DNA from: a virus
Virus record (IMG/VR): IMGVR_UViG_3300037076_000127
Span: 1 to 40,075 of that record
Length of the DNA stretch: 40,075 bases
Reading direction: 5' to 3' (one strand)
Part shown: positions 14,530-23,508 of the stretch, piece after piece
Layout of the letters: every line of letters starts with the position of its first letter
Position numbering within the stretch: the stretch's first letter is position 1
Position numbers and translations under genes: made by a program
Notes under the pieces: model-generated
Databases searched by the model: none
Seen by the model: only the letters and a program-made list of their open reading frames with translations
What the model was told of the DNA's origin: nothing

Positions 14530-15338
14530 CCATCACTCCCAGTCCCCTGACCAACGGCGCGTGCTGGCCGCGCGAGCTCAAGCCGACCGTCCTGCTCTGC
14601 GCCCACATCACGGCCAACATGGCGAGCGCCGCCAACCAGGTGCACTACGCCAACCGCCCGGGATCCGGCGGTCCCTCCGCCCACGACTACCTCGACGTCG
14701 ACGGCTCAGGCCTCGAGGCGCTGGACCCGGCCAAGTTCGCCGCGTGGTCCAACGGCGACGTGCAGGCGCCCAACCTGACGATCCCCACCGTCAAGGCCGC
14801 CGTCGTGGCCCACGTCAACCCCAACAAGATCGTCTGGCGCGAGGTCGAGTGCGTCGGGGATGGCGCCCACCCGCTGACCGGCGCGCAGCTCGAGCAGCTC
14901 GCGCAGTTCGTCGCGGCCGATGCCAAGGCCACAGGCCTGCCGATCAACCGCAGCACGGTCACGACGCACGCCGACTGGAACAGCGTCACCCGCAACAACT
15001 GCGCCTTCCCGCCGTCCGTCCGCGAGCAGCGCCTGGCGTCGATCATCGCCCGGGCGATCGCGATCCTGCACCCGGCGGCGCCGGCGCCCAAGCCCGCGTC
15101 GTGGCGCATCCACATCCCCGCCGGCTCGACGGTGCAGCAGGCGACGCTCACGCCCACCGGGCAGATCGCTGCGTGGTCGCCGCGCAAGGTCGCCGTGGCG
15201 TTCGACGGCCCGTGCTCCGCCCCCGTCAAGAAGGCGGGCAAGGATCACGGCTCGGCGATGGTCGTCCGGATCCTGATCCGCCCGCTGTCCGGCATCTGGG
15301 TGGCCGATGCGCCGCCCGCCGTCGTCACGGAGTCCTGA
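14526..15338 (+). CDS. Endolysin, N-acetylmuramoyl-L-alanine amidase type
   Basis: 270 residues. The N-terminal about 175 match an Amidase_2-like fold: CAHITAN (H27), GSGGPSAHDYLDVDGSG, AAWSNGD, WREVECVGDG, and the second metal/catalytic region TTHADWN (H148). These would hydrolyse the bond between muramic acid and the stem peptide. The C-terminal 95 residues (from about 182) are a separate, probably wall-binding domain. The ATG overlaps the previous TGA. There is no signal peptide, so release would need a holin. Confidence 0.85.
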   Translation: MTITPSPLTNGACWPRELKPTVLLCAHITANMASAANQVHYANRPGSGGPSAHDYLDVDGSGLEALDPAKFAAWSNGDVQAPNLTIPTVKAAVVAHVNPNKIVWREVECVGDGAHPLTGAQLEQLAQFVAADAKATGLPINRSTVTTHADWNSVTRNNCAFPPSVREQRLASIIARAIAILHPAAPAPKPASWRIHIPAGSTVQQATLTPTGQIAAWSPRKVAVAFDGPCSAPVKKAGKDHGSAMVVRILIRPLSGIWVADAPPAVVTES

Positions 15339-15350
15339 GGAGGAACGTCC

Positions 15351-15623
15351 ATGGCTGCCCTGCTCGACCTCTGGTCCAAGTCGCCAGCCCGCATCGTCGC
15401 CTTCGTGGCGGCTGTCCTCGTGCTGCTTGTCGCCTTCGGGGTGCAGATCACGACCGGCCAGTCCGAGGCGATCCTCGGCGCGGTCGGTGCGCTGATCACC
15501 CTGCTCGGTGGCGAGATCACTCGCTCGCAGGTGACGAGCCCCAACACCGTGGCCGCGCTCAAGACCGGGAACGCACTGTCGGGCCCGGTGACGCCGGTTC
15601 CCACCGGGAGCCAGCCCTCGTGA
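15351..15623 (+). CDS. Holin-like protein, 90 aa
   Basis: Good ribosome-binding site (GAGGAGG) before the ATG, 12 bases after the endolysin stop. Two hydrophobic helices (about 13-34 and 39-54, the second including ILGAVGALITLLGG) and a hydrophilic C-terminus match two-helix phage holins. It would form membrane lesions that let the amidase out. Confidence 0.7.
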   Translation: MAALLDLWSKSPARIVAFVAAVLVLLVAFGVQITTGQSEAILGAVGALITLLGGEITRSQVTSPNTVAALKTGNALSGPVTPVPTGSQPS

Positions 15624-15691
15624 CCGGCCCCCAGCCGTCCCCTTCCGCTCCGGCACCCGTGCCGACGGTCGCTCCACCTTCGGAGGTCACT

Positions 15692-15859
15692 GTGACCACC
15701 AGCAACGCCATCTCGCTCCGGGCAGGCGGCCTGAGCCTCCTGTTCCTCATCGTCTCGCTCGTCCTGTTTCTGGTCAGCGCCTTCGGCGTCGGTGACAAGC
15801 TCGGGTTCAACCTCGTTGACCTCGGGCTGGCGTGCTTCGTCGCCTCGTTCATCTTCTGA
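15692..15859 (+). CDS. Second small membrane protein (holin/antiholin candidate)
   Basis: I prefer the GTG at 15692, which has GGAGG five bases upstream (15682-15686), over the longer frame from GTG 15620 whose extra 24 residues are Pro/Ser-rich. The 55-residue product has two hydrophobic helices (LSLLFLIVSLVLFLVSAF and LVDLGLACFVASFIF). It could be an antiholin, a second holin or a spanin-like partner. Confidence 0.55.
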   Translation: MTTSNAISLRAGGLSLLFLIVSLVLFLVSAFGVGDKLGFNLVDLGLACFVASFIF

Positions 15860-15869
15860 GGGGCCGCGC

Positions 15870-16085
15870 ATGATCGGCCTGCTCCGCGCCATCTTCGAAG
15901 CCCTCCACGAGGTCCTCACGGGTCAGGACAACGCGGCCGAGCTCGCCGTGTCCAACCAGGCCAGCACGGACCTCCAGCTGAAGGCCCTGTCAGCCGCGAT
16001 CGAGCACCTGCGGACGCTCGTCGAAGACGACTCCATCCCCACCTCGGTCGGCGTCCCGACCTTCACCGAAGGAGCACCCCAGTGA
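15870..16085 (+). CDS. Hypothetical amphipathic protein, 71 aa
   Basis: ATG 15870 follows GAGGGG closely after the upstream stop. An amphipathic N-terminal helix (LLRAIFEALHEVLTG) precedes a helical, acidic middle. It ends VGVPTFTEGAPQ, sharing VGVPTFT with the next protein; the two share an exact 19-bp DNA repeat. Confidence 0.6.
   Translation: MIGLLRAIFEALHEVLTGQDNAAELAVSNQASTDLQLKALSAAIEHLRTLVEDDSIPTSVGVPTFTEGAPQ
16050..16068 (+). repeat. 19-bp direct repeat, copy 1
   Basis: GGCGTCCCGACCTTCACCG, identical to 16331-16349. Encodes the GVPTFT end of the 15870 protein. Confidence 0.9.
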
Positions 16086-16357
16086 CCTCGATCCCGCTGT
16101 CCGTCCCCGCCGGCACGTTCGCCGACACCAGCACCAACGCCGAGGGCCTCGCGGTCCCCGACACGTACACGTTCACCTCGACGATCGACCCGTCGGTCGG
16201 CACGATCAACGCGGACGGCACGGCGACGTTCACGAGCACGCCCGGCACGTTCGACGTGACCGCCACGGACCCGGCCGGCCTGTCCGGCACCGACACGTTC
16301 GAGCGCGCCGACCTCGTGCCGGTCGCCGTGGGCGTCCCGACCTTCACCGCGGCCTGA
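16082..16357 (+). CDS. Ig-like beta-sandwich protein, 91 aa
   Basis: GTG start behind GAAGGAG. Thr/Ser-rich strands (TYTFTSTIDPSVGTINADGT, then FTSTPGTFDVTATDPAG) fit a bacterial Ig-like domain such as those on phage surfaces. It ends VGVPTFTAA. Likely a small virion or decoration protein; the exact location is unknown. Confidence 0.65.
   Translation: MTSIPLSVPAGTFADTSTNAEGLAVPDTYTFTSTIDPSVGTINADGTATFTSTPGTFDVTATDPAGLSGTDTFERADLVPVAVGVPTFTAA
16331..16349 (+). repeat. 19-bp direct repeat, copy 2
   Basis: Identical to 16050-16068. Encodes the GVPTFT end of the Ig-like protein. Confidence 0.9.
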
Positions 16358-16367
16358 GCGAAGCGAC

Positions 16368-16697
16368 ATGGGCCGCCAGCATCACCCGTCCAAGGCCGAC
16401 CGAGCGCCGGTGACGCGCCGCTACGTCGCCCGCACGGTCCAGCGTGCCCGAGACGAGATCCTGGCGGCCATCGTCGTCTCCGACCGGCTGCGGGGGTATG
16501 ACGAGCCGAACGTGGACCCGTTGCATCGGTGCGTCTACCCGTGGGACCAGATCGTGGCGTCAAAGAAGGGCGGTCCGTCCCCACGCTGTCGCCTCTGCGG
16601 CGTAGATGCGGACACGTCCGTGATGCGCGTCCTAACCGGCGTCCACGACTTCGATGGCTCGTGGCGCTCGCAGAACACAGCCACGAAGGAGTCCTGA
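16368..16697 (+). CDS. Hypothetical zinc-binding protein, 109 aa
   Basis: ATG start 11 bases after the previous stop. Basic N-terminus with repeated Arg, then CVYPWD and CRLCGVD, giving a possible three-Cys metal site. No family recognised. It precedes the structural genes. Confidence 0.55.
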   Translation: MGRQHHPSKADRAPVTRRYVARTVQRARDEILAAIVVSDRLRGYDEPNVDPLHRCVYPWDQIVASKKGGPSPRCRLCGVDADTSVMRVLTGVHDFDGSWRSQNTATKES

Positions 16698-16700
16698 GCG

Positions 16701-17420
16701 ATGGCCATCACCCTGACCGCCGACGTCGGCACGTCCGATCCGACGATCTTCGTCTCCGAGCCGCTGGCGCTCGGCTCCGGCCAGCCGCCGCAACTCATCA
16801 TGGTCGGCGCCGAGGCGATGTACGTCGCCAACCCCGGCGGCCTCGCGTGGTCGGTGCTGCGCGGCGCCAACCTCACGTCCCCGGCGTCCCACAGCGCAGG
16901 GGACACGGTGACGCCCACGAGCACCGCCGGGCAGCCATCCGACGTCGGCGTCATCGGCGGCGTGCCGTTCTTCGTGAGCGACACCGACCCGACGACCGTC
17001 CCGGCGCTCGCGGCGCTCGTCGTGCCGGGGGCCGTCTGGATCGACACGTCGTTCGGGCCACCGTTCGCGCAGAACGTCCGCGGCGTGAGCACATGGCAGT
17101 CCGCCCCGATCGTCGTCTACTCGGATACCGGGCAACTGCTCGCGAAGATCGTCGCCGAGCGGATGTCCATGACCACGGCGAACGTCCAGATGGAGACATG
17201 GGACGGGGACGGGAACATTCAGGGCTCGGTCTCGGCAAACCCGACAGGCGTCTACCTCGATTGGCAGGACGGAACGACGACGCTCGGTCTTACCACCGCG
17301 GGGATCTCATCCTTCGGCCTGCTGATCCCACACGCCCCGACCGCCGACCCCGCCGTCGCAGGCGCACTCTGGTCGGACCCCGCCGCGGGCCACGTCCTCA
17401 AGGTCAGCCAGGGCGCGTGA
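16701..17420 (+). CDS. Putative minor structural protein, 239 aa
   Basis: Rich in Thr, Val, Gly and Pro, with strand-turn patterns throughout and no predicted membrane helix. The N-terminus (MAITLTADVGTSDPTIFVSE) and the C-terminal TADPAVAGALWSDPAAGHVLKVSQG resemble repeats in phage tail and fibre proteins. A short spacer precedes its ATG. Function not recognised; virion protein likely by composition and context. Confidence 0.55.
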   Translation: MAITLTADVGTSDPTIFVSEPLALGSGQPPQLIMVGAEAMYVANPGGLAWSVLRGANLTSPASHSAGDTVTPTSTAGQPSDVGVIGGVPFFVSDTDPTTVPALAALVVPGAVWIDTSFGPPFAQNVRGVSTWQSAPIVVYSDTGQLLAKIVAERMSMTTANVQMETWDGDGNIQGSVSANPTGVYLDWQDGTTTLGLTTAGISSFGLLIPHAPTADPAVAGALWSDPAAGHVLKVSQGA

Positions 17421-17845
17421 TGCCCATCCGTCCTCGTCCCGCCTGCCTCGCCTGCGGCCGCCTGACCGGCTGCCGTTGCGTGCGCCGGGACAGGAGCGGG
17501 GACCTGCCCCAGCCGGGCTACGGCGCAGGCTGGCGGGCGCTGCGTGCCGAGCACCTGGCGATGGAGCCGTGGTGCAGGGACTGCCTGACGCACGGGCGCT
17601 ACGTGGCAGCCACGGACGTGGACCACATCGTCGCCAGGCGCAAGGGCGGGAGCGAGGAGCACGACAACCTGCGCTCGCTGTGCCATGCCTGCCATGCCCG
17701 CAAGACAGCGAGCGAGGATGGCGGGTTCGGCAACCGGCGGACGGGCGACGCCTCCTCGCGGAATGCCTTTTCGCGTCCTGCGCAAGAGGCCGCCTGTCGA
17801 ACTTCGCACGCACCCGCAGTCGGGAACATCGGGGGTGCCCGGTGA
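17420..17845 (+). CDS. HNH endonuclease of packaging module
   Basis: 141 residues with C52-x2-C55, DVDH (D68-H69), N83 and CHACH (C88/C91/H92), a full HNH core with zinc knuckles. Free-standing HNH nucleases directly before TerS-TerL are typical of HK97-like phages, where they aid terminase cutting of concatemers. TGATG start overlap and GTGA overlap with terS. Confidence 0.85.
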   Translation: MPIRPRPACLACGRLTGCRCVRRDRSGDLPQPGYGAGWRALRAEHLAMEPWCRDCLTHGRYVAATDVDHIVARRKGGSEEHDNLRSLCHACHARKTASEDGGFGNRRTGDASSRNAFSRPAQEAACRTSHAPAVGNIGGAR

Positions 17846-18264
17846 CCGCCCGCACGCCGACCGCCCTGAAGGTCCTGAACGGCTCGGCGGCTCATGACCC
17901 GCAGCGGCTCAACCCGAACGAGCCCAAGGTCGCGCCGTTGACCGTCCTGCCCGAGCCCCCGTTCCCCGTGACCAACCCGTGGGCGAAGGAGGCATGGGAG
18001 CGCATCGGTCAGCAAGCCATCTCGCTCGGCGTCCTGACCGCGGCCGACCTCGACACCCTCGCCCTGGCCGTGTCGGCGCTCGGCGAGTACCTCGACGCGA
18101 CCGATGGCTGGCGCGAGCGGGACGCCGCGTGGAAGCGCTACCTGCTGGCCCTCGGCAAGTTCGGCATGAACCCGTCCGACCGGTCGCGCGTCGCCGCCGC
18201 CCCCGTCGCCAAGGCTGACCCGATGGCCGCCCTGCTCGAACCGAAGCGGAGGCGGACCGGATGA
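17842..18264 (+). CDS. terS: Terminase small subunit (P27-type)
   Basis: 140 residues. VTARTPTALKVLNGSAAHDPQRLN and NEPKVAPLTVLPEPPF match the N-terminus of P27-family small terminases, and the helical middle with LGVLTAADLDTLALAVSALGEY fits their DNA-binding and oligomer regions. It lies between the HNH nuclease and TerL, as expected. GTG start in an overlap. Confidence 0.8.
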   Translation: MTARTPTALKVLNGSAAHDPQRLNPNEPKVAPLTVLPEPPFPVTNPWAKEAWERIGQQAISLGVLTAADLDTLALAVSALGEYLDATDGWRERDAAWKRYLLALGKFGMNPSDRSRVAAAPVAKADPMAALLEPKRRRTG

Positions 18265-20042
18265 GCCTGAGCACCCTGCCGCCCACGAGTGCGAGTGAGC
18301 GGACGGCAGGACGAGGTACTCGCCCTCAGCGGACGAAGGGATCGGGGACGCTCGATCCCGTCCGCGCCTATGCCCGCGCCGTGGTGGCCGGGAAGATCGT
18401 CGCGGGCCGGCTGGTGCGCCTCGCCTGCGCCCGCCACCTCGACGACCTCAAGACGGCCGCCGAGCGCGGGCTCGTGTGGGACCAGGACGAGGCCGATCGC
18501 GTCATCGCGTTCATCGGCCAGCTGACGCTCCCGTCCGGCCAGCCCTTCCGGCTCGAGCCGGCGCAGGCCTTCATCGTGGGCAGCCTGTTCGGCTGGCACC
18601 TCTCGGACGGGGCGCGGCGGTTCCGCACCGCGTACGTCGAGATGGGCAAGGGCAACGGGAAGACGCCGATGGCCGCGGCGCTCGGGCTCGTCGGGCTCGT
18701 GGCGGACGGCAAGCGGTCGGCCGAGGTCTACACCGCCGGCGTCACGCGGGACCAGGCGCACTACCTCTGGAACGACGCGCTGCGGATGGTCGAGGCGAGC
18801 CCCACGCTCCGCGGCCGGATCGACATCGGCGCCCACAACCTCGCGGTCCCGGCGACGGACAGCTACATGCGCCCGGTGTCCAGCGAGGCGCGGTCGCTCG
18901 ACCAGAAGCGCGTCCACATGGCGCTCGTCGACGAGATCCACGAGCACGAGACGCCGCTGGTCGTGGAGAAGATGCGCGCCGGCACCAAGGGCGACGACTC
19001 GGCCCTCATCGTCGAGATCACCAACTCCGGGTACGACCGCAACTCGATCTGCTGGCAGCACCACACCTACTCGATCGCGGTCCTCGAGGGCACGGTCCGC
19101 AACGACTCGTGGTTCGGGTACATCGCGGCGCTGGACGAGGGCGACGACTGGCTGACCGACGAGCGCGTGTGGCCGAAGGCGAACCCGCTGCTCGACACCA
19201 CGGTGACCCGGCGGTACCTCCGCGAGCAAGTCCAGGAGGCGCGCGACATGCCGGCCAAGGCCGCGCTCGTCGCCCGGCTCAACTTCTGCGTCTGGACCGA
19301 GGCGAGCTCCGCCGCGATGGAGATGGACCGCTGGGACGCCGGCGAGCCCGCCCCCGCGATCCCGGCCGGCGCCACGGTCTACGGCGGGATCGACGTCAGC
19401 TCGACGACGGACATGACCTCGCTCGTGCTGCTCCGCGAGCAGGACGGCGTGGTGGACGCGCTCGCGCGGTTCTGGTGCCCGCAGGCGACCATCGAGCTCC
19501 GCTCCCGGCGGGATCACCTGCCGTACGACGTCTGGGTGCGCGAGGGCTGGCTCACCGCCACCCCGGGCGACGTCACCGACTACGACGCCGTCCTGGCGGA
19601 CCTCACCAAGCTCTCCGAGCGGTACCGGATCGCCGAGTGCGCGTTCGTCCGGCTCAACGCCACGCAGTTCGTCACCGCGGCGGGCTCGCTCACGACGATG
19701 GTCCCCGTCAGCCAGACGTTCACCGGGCTCGGCGCCGCAACGAAGGACTGGCTGGCGCGCATCGGCGGCAGCACGAAGGACGCGCCGCGGATCCGCCACG
19801 GCGGCAACCCCATCCTGCGCTGGATGGCGGCCAACCTGGTCGTGGACACGAACGGCGCCGGCGACCTCAAGCCGTCGAACGAGCGGAGCACCGAGCGGAT
19901 CACCGGCCAGACCGCGGCGATCATCGCCCTGGGCCGTCTCGTGGCACCGCACGAGCCGGAGCAGGCTGCCACGCCCGGCATCCTCGCGTACTACCAGCGG
20001 CTCGCGGCCGAAGCCACCGCGCGCCAGGGGGTGCCGTCGTGA
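18261..20042 (+). CDS. terL: Terminase large subunit
   Basis: 593 residues. ATPase domain with Walker A MGKGNGKT (128-135, K134) and Walker B ALVDEIHEHE (D224-E225). The C-terminal nuclease-like part (from about 370) opens with GGIDVSSTTDM, typical of the RNase-H-fold acidic centre. It pumps DNA into the prohead and cuts the concatemer. The length and order match HK97-type terminases. ATGA overlap with terS. Confidence 0.92.
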   Translation: MSLSTLPPTSASERTAGRGTRPQRTKGSGTLDPVRAYARAVVAGKIVAGRLVRLACARHLDDLKTAAERGLVWDQDEADRVIAFIGQLTLPSGQPFRLEPAQAFIVGSLFGWHLSDGARRFRTAYVEMGKGNGKTPMAAALGLVGLVADGKRSAEVYTAGVTRDQAHYLWNDALRMVEASPTLRGRIDIGAHNLAVPATDSYMRPVSSEARSLDQKRVHMALVDEIHEHETPLVVEKMRAGTKGDDSALIVEITNSGYDRNSICWQHHTYSIAVLEGTVRNDSWFGYIAALDEGDDWLTDERVWPKANPLLDTTVTRRYLREQVQEARDMPAKAALVARLNFCVWTEASSAAMEMDRWDAGEPAPAIPAGATVYGGIDVSSTTDMTSLVLLREQDGVVDALARFWCPQATIELRSRRDHLPYDVWVREGWLTATPGDVTDYDAVLADLTKLSERYRIAECAFVRLNATQFVTAAGSLTTMVPVSQTFTGLGAATKDWLARIGGSTKDAPRIRHGGNPILRWMAANLVVDTNGAGDLKPSNERSTERITGQTAAIIALGRLVAPHEPEQAATPGILAYYQRLAAEATARQGVPS

Positions 20043-22663
20043 AGTTCGGCCCGCTCACCGTGACGCTCGGCAAGGCGGCCACGTCCGCCGTGGTGACGAC
20101 CGTCCCCGGCGCTGCACCCGCTCCCGTGCCGTCGCCGTCCTACGGGACCGCGTACCAGGCCGTGAGAACGACGGACCTCGCCGAGCTCGCCCGGCGGACC
20201 GTGGGGGAGGACCTCGGCCCGGGCGTGCCGATGATCCCGACGCACCCGGAGAAGATCGAACCGCGGATGTTCGACTACGTCCCGGGGTTCAACATCACGT
20301 TCACCCCGCGGACATACGAGGACATCCAGTTCGGCGCTCTCCGCGGGCTGGCGCGCTCGTGGGACGTCGCCGCGCTGTGCATCCAGCGCAACATCGACGA
20401 CCTGCGCCAGCTCCGGTGGGAGATCCGCCCCAAGGCCGTGCCGGGCATGGACCGCTCGGCCGTCAAGGAGCGCAAGAAGCGCCTCGAGGCGACCCGCGCC
20501 GAGGTCGAGGGCTTCTGGATGACCCCGGACCAGCGCCGCTCGTGGTCCTCGTGGGTCCACAGCTACTTCCAGGAGATGTACGAGACGGACGCCGCGTGCC
20601 TCTACCTCGAGCGGGCCCGCGACGGCACCCTCCGGCGCGTCCGGGTCATCGACGGGACGACGATCGCGCCGCTCGTGGACGACCTCGGCGAGCCGCCCGA
20701 GCCCCCGCAGCCAGCCTATCGCCAGATCATCCGCGGGCTGCCGTGGACGTACTACATGGCGGACCTTGAGCTGCCGGCGGACCAGCGGAACGTCTGGTTC
20801 GACCAGGCGCACATGATCTACGAGCCCTTCTGGGGCCGTCCCGACTCGCCCTACGGCCACCCGCCGATGGAGTGGGTCATGCTCACGACCCAGCGGGCCC
20901 TCGCGCGGCAGGTGCTCGACTACCGGCTGTTCGCGGACGGCACGACGGCCTTCGACTTCTGGAAGATGCCCCCGGATTGGTCCGCGACGCAGATCGCGGA
21001 GCTCCAGGAGGCCCACGACACCCTGCTCAAGATGCCCAAGGAGCGCGCCCGGCTGCGCTTCATGCCCGGCGGCGCCAACTCCGGCCTTGAGCACGGGTTC
21101 CTCGAGCCCAAGACCGAGGGCGAGGAGTTCCTGCTCCACGTCGGGTGCGCGGCGTTCAACCGCAGCCCGATGGAGATGGGCTTCATCCGGTCGTCCGGTG
21201 GCGCAGGGCTCGGCGGGAAGGGCGTCGCCAAGGAGCAGGGCGCCGCGGCCAACAAGGGCGTCCGTGCCGCCGCGTTCCACCTCAAGGCGATCATCGACCG
21301 GATCACCGGGCTCCACTTCAGCCCCGAGCTCGAGATCATCTTCCCCGAGCTCGAGGACACCGAGGCCGCGAAGGAGCGGGCCGAGGCCGAGGACATCCGC
21401 ATCCGCAACGGATCGCTCGGGCTCGACGAGGCGCGCCTCGACCGCGACCTCGACCCGATCGGCCCGTCCGGCAAGCCGTCGAACCTCATCTACCTCGGCA
21501 CGAACCCGCCGATGCAGGCCGTCCTGGCGCTGTCGCAGGAGGCCCCCGAGCCCCCGCCCGGTGGCGACAACCCGCCCATCCCGTCCGCGGTGCCCGGCAA
21601 GGCCACCGACACGGCCTCCGGCGTCGCCAAGGCGCTCGGCGGCAAGCACCTGGAGTTCCGGGGCGACCTCTCTCGCGTCGTCTCCCGCTACCTCCTGCGG
21701 TCCTACCCCGGCAAGGACGTCTCGTGGGTCACCGACCCGGACATCGACTGGGAGTACGACCCCGGCGTGCCGCTCGACGAGATCAACATGGCCCGCCGGC
21801 CGGGCGGCCGGAACGAGACGAAGGTCGCCGAGATCGCCGGCATCGTGGATGCGGGCGCGTCCGTGGATCCGATCGTCCTCGCCGACTTCGGGGAGCCCAA
21901 GTACCGCATCGCCGACGGCTTCCATCGCACGCTCGGGGCTGAGAAGGCAGGCAAGGACGCCATCCCGGCGTTCATCGGCCACCACGTCCCGGCCGAGTAC
22001 CGGGCGCTCGTCATGGGCCCGATGCAGGACGACTCCGCGAGCGTCGCGAAGGGCGATGCCCGCGTCGATCTGGACCGCTGGATGCGCAAGAGCCTCGGTG
22101 CCGCCAAGCGCGGCCAGTCGCCGCTCGTGCGCTTCGAGTCCGACGCGATCCCGGCTTCTCTCCGCGAGCAGGTCACCGCGGCGCTGCCCTTCGCCGCCTC
22201 GCCGGCCGCCATCCGGGCCATCTTCGACGTCCTGGGCGCGGACCTCGCCAAGTCCTCCGCGCTGGTCGTCCACGAGCCCGCGCCGGTGTCCACTCGCGCC
22301 GATCGGGCGCAGCAGGCGCTCGACGCCGTGGAGCGGATCACCAAGGCCGACGCGAACGAGGCCGAGGGCGTCATGGTCCTCGCTGGGGCCGTCGCGCGGA
22401 TGGCCGACGCGATGGCGATCCCGCAGCCGGCGCCCATCGTCAATGTCGCCGCGCCGGTCGTGAACGTCCCGGCCCCGCTGGTCAAGATCGCGGCCCAGCC
22501 GGCGCCCATCGTCAATGTCCCGGCTCCGATCGTGCGCGTCACAACGGACAACGCCCCGGTCGCCAAGGCGTTCGACGCGCTCCGCGAGGAGATGCATCGC
22601 CCGCGGGTCAAGACCGTCGAGCGCGACGCCGCCGGCCGCCCCACCCGAGTCACTGAGGAGTAA
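20039..22663 (+). CDS. Portal protein with C-terminal ParB-like domain
   Basis: 874 residues from a GTG overlapping the terL stop; the frame is open upstream only as a terL shadow. Residues 1 to about 500 are an HK97/SPP1-like portal (WDVAALCIQRNIDDLRQLRWEI; the GFIRSSGGAGLGGK region; FSPELEIIFPELED). Residues about 535-665 resemble a ParB/sulfiredoxin nuclease-like domain: VPLDEINMARRPGG (about 577), DPIVL, YRIADGFHRTLGAEKAGKD (DGFHR at about 626-630). The last 75 residues contain PAPIVNV-type repeats and a basic end. A portal normally has 400-550 residues, so the extra 350 form a real fusion. Confidence 0.85.
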   Translation: MKFGPLTVTLGKAATSAVVTTVPGAAPAPVPSPSYGTAYQAVRTTDLAELARRTVGEDLGPGVPMIPTHPEKIEPRMFDYVPGFNITFTPRTYEDIQFGALRGLARSWDVAALCIQRNIDDLRQLRWEIRPKAVPGMDRSAVKERKKRLEATRAEVEGFWMTPDQRRSWSSWVHSYFQEMYETDAACLYLERARDGTLRRVRVIDGTTIAPLVDDLGEPPEPPQPAYRQIIRGLPWTYYMADLELPADQRNVWFDQAHMIYEPFWGRPDSPYGHPPMEWVMLTTQRALARQVLDYRLFADGTTAFDFWKMPPDWSATQIAELQEAHDTLLKMPKERARLRFMPGGANSGLEHGFLEPKTEGEEFLLHVGCAAFNRSPMEMGFIRSSGGAGLGGKGVAKEQGAAANKGVRAAAFHLKAIIDRITGLHFSPELEIIFPELEDTEAAKERAEAEDIRIRNGSLGLDEARLDRDLDPIGPSGKPSNLIYLGTNPPMQAVLALSQEAPEPPPGGDNPPIPSAVPGKATDTASGVAKALGGKHLEFRGDLSRVVSRYLLRSYPGKDVSWVTDPDIDWEYDPGVPLDEINMARRPGGRNETKVAEIAGIVDAGASVDPIVLADFGEPKYRIADGFHRTLGAEKAGKDAIPAFIGHHVPAEYRALVMGPMQDDSASVAKGDARVDLDRWMRKSLGAAKRGQSPLVRFESDAIPASLREQVTAALPFAASPAAIRAIFDVLGADLAKSSALVVHEPAPVSTRADRAQQALDAVERITKADANEAEGVMVLAGAVARMADAMAIPQPAPIVNVAAPVVNVPAPLVKIAAQPAPIVNVPAPIVRVTTDNAPVAKAFDALREEMHRPRVKTVERDAAGRPTRVTEE
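22429..22541 (+). repeat. PAP-I/V-V-N-V repeats in portal C-terminus
   Basis: About five degenerate copies of PAP(I/V/L)V(N/K/R)V. One 20-base stretch around CCGGCGCCCATCGTCAAT is duplicated at about 22432 and 22499. This probably forms an extended, exposed tail. Confidence 0.6.
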
Positions 22664-22666
22664 TCG

Positions 22667-23029
22667 ATGGCCGGTCTGAACAACGCAGGGCACAACGCGC
22701 AGCTGGCGGGGCTCGTGGCCGTGGCCCTCTACGCCTCCCTGCACACCGCCGACCCCGGCACGACCGGCACGAGCGAGGTGACCGGCGGCACGCCTGCCTA
22801 CGCCCGCAAGGCGATCACCTGGGGCACGCCCGCCACGTCCTCGGTGGCGATGGCGGCCACGCTGCCGGTGTTCGACGTCCCGGCCGGGACCACCATCGGC
22901 TGGCTCGGGTACTGGTCGCTGGCGACCGGCGGGACGTTCTACGGCTCCCGCGCGCTGTCCGCGTCCGAGACCTTCGGCGGCCAGGGCACCTACAGCATCA
23001 CCTCCGCCACCGAGAGCGTGTCGGGATGA
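22667..23029 (+). CDS. Small fibre/structural protein, 120 aa
   Basis: Starts MAGLNNAGHNAQLAG and contains ALYASLHTADPGTTGTSEVTGG and YARKAITWGTP, a pattern I recognise from small tail-fibre or decoration-like phage proteins. Beta-rich C-terminus (GGTFYGSRALSASETFGGQGT). ATG is 3 bases after the portal stop. Confidence 0.65.
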   Translation: MAGLNNAGHNAQLAGLVAVALYASLHTADPGTTGTSEVTGGTPAYARKAITWGTPATSSVAMAATLPVFDVPAGTTIGWLGYWSLATGGTFYGSRALSASETFGGQGTYSITSATESVSG

Positions 23030-23118
23030 TCACAGGCACGAGCACCTCCACCGGTAGCGCCGCGGGCCGGAAGGGCGCGGCTGGAACCGTGACCGGTACC
23101 GCCCGGCGGGTGGGCTGA
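23026..23118 (+). CDS. Tiny Gly/Thr/Ser repeat-like protein, 30 aa
   Basis: ATGA overlap start. Sequence begins MITGTSTSTGSAAGRKG and repeats the G-T-x-T-G-T-A pattern of the 24545 protein. It may be a truncated relic of that repeat protein. Confidence 0.45.
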   Translation: MITGTSTSTGSAAGRKGAAGTVTGTARRVG

Positions 23119-23121
23119 CCG

Positions 23122-23508
23122 ATGGCAGCAGCCCCGGCCTTCGCGGCCACTCCCAACAACGGCAGCGCGGCGATCTCCGCGACCGCCGACACGTCCTACA
23201 CGTCGCCGGCCAACACGGTGACGATCTTCACCGCGGGCTCGTCGGGCTCGGTCGTCAACAGCATCGAGATGGTGGGCAACGGCACGACCGTGGCGGGCGT
23301 CATCAACGTCTTCCGCAAGAACGGCTCGAACTACTACATGATCGACGCCTTCGTGGTGCCGGTCGTCACGCCGTCCACGACCGTCTCGGTCTACTCGTCC
23401 CGCCACACCTACCCGAACCTGATCCTGAAGTCCGGCGACAGCATCGTCGCGTCCTCGTGGGCCTCGTCGCAGCTCATGACGGCCTCGGCCTACGGTGGCG
23501 ACTTCTGA
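23122..23508 (+). CDS. Putative virion beta-rich protein, 128 aa
   Basis: Ser/Thr/Val-rich with strand-like segments (TVTIFTAGSSGSVVNSIEMVG, VSVYSSRHTYPNLILKSGDS) typical of a jelly-roll or Ig-like fold. No membrane helix. Its TGATG overlap joins it to the glycine-rich protein. Likely a capsid-surface or fibre component. Confidence 0.6.
   Translation: MAAAPAFAATPNNGSAAISATADTSYTSPANTVTIFTAGSSGSVVNSIEMVGNGTTVAGVINVFRKNGSNYYMIDAFVVPVVTPSTTVSVYSSRHTYPNLILKSGDSIVASSWASSQLMTASAYGGDF

Noticed and set aside
18476-20038. Open frame running into the portal gene from inside terL
   Set aside because: It is the shadow of terL; the portal begins at the GTG overlapping the terL stop at 20039.
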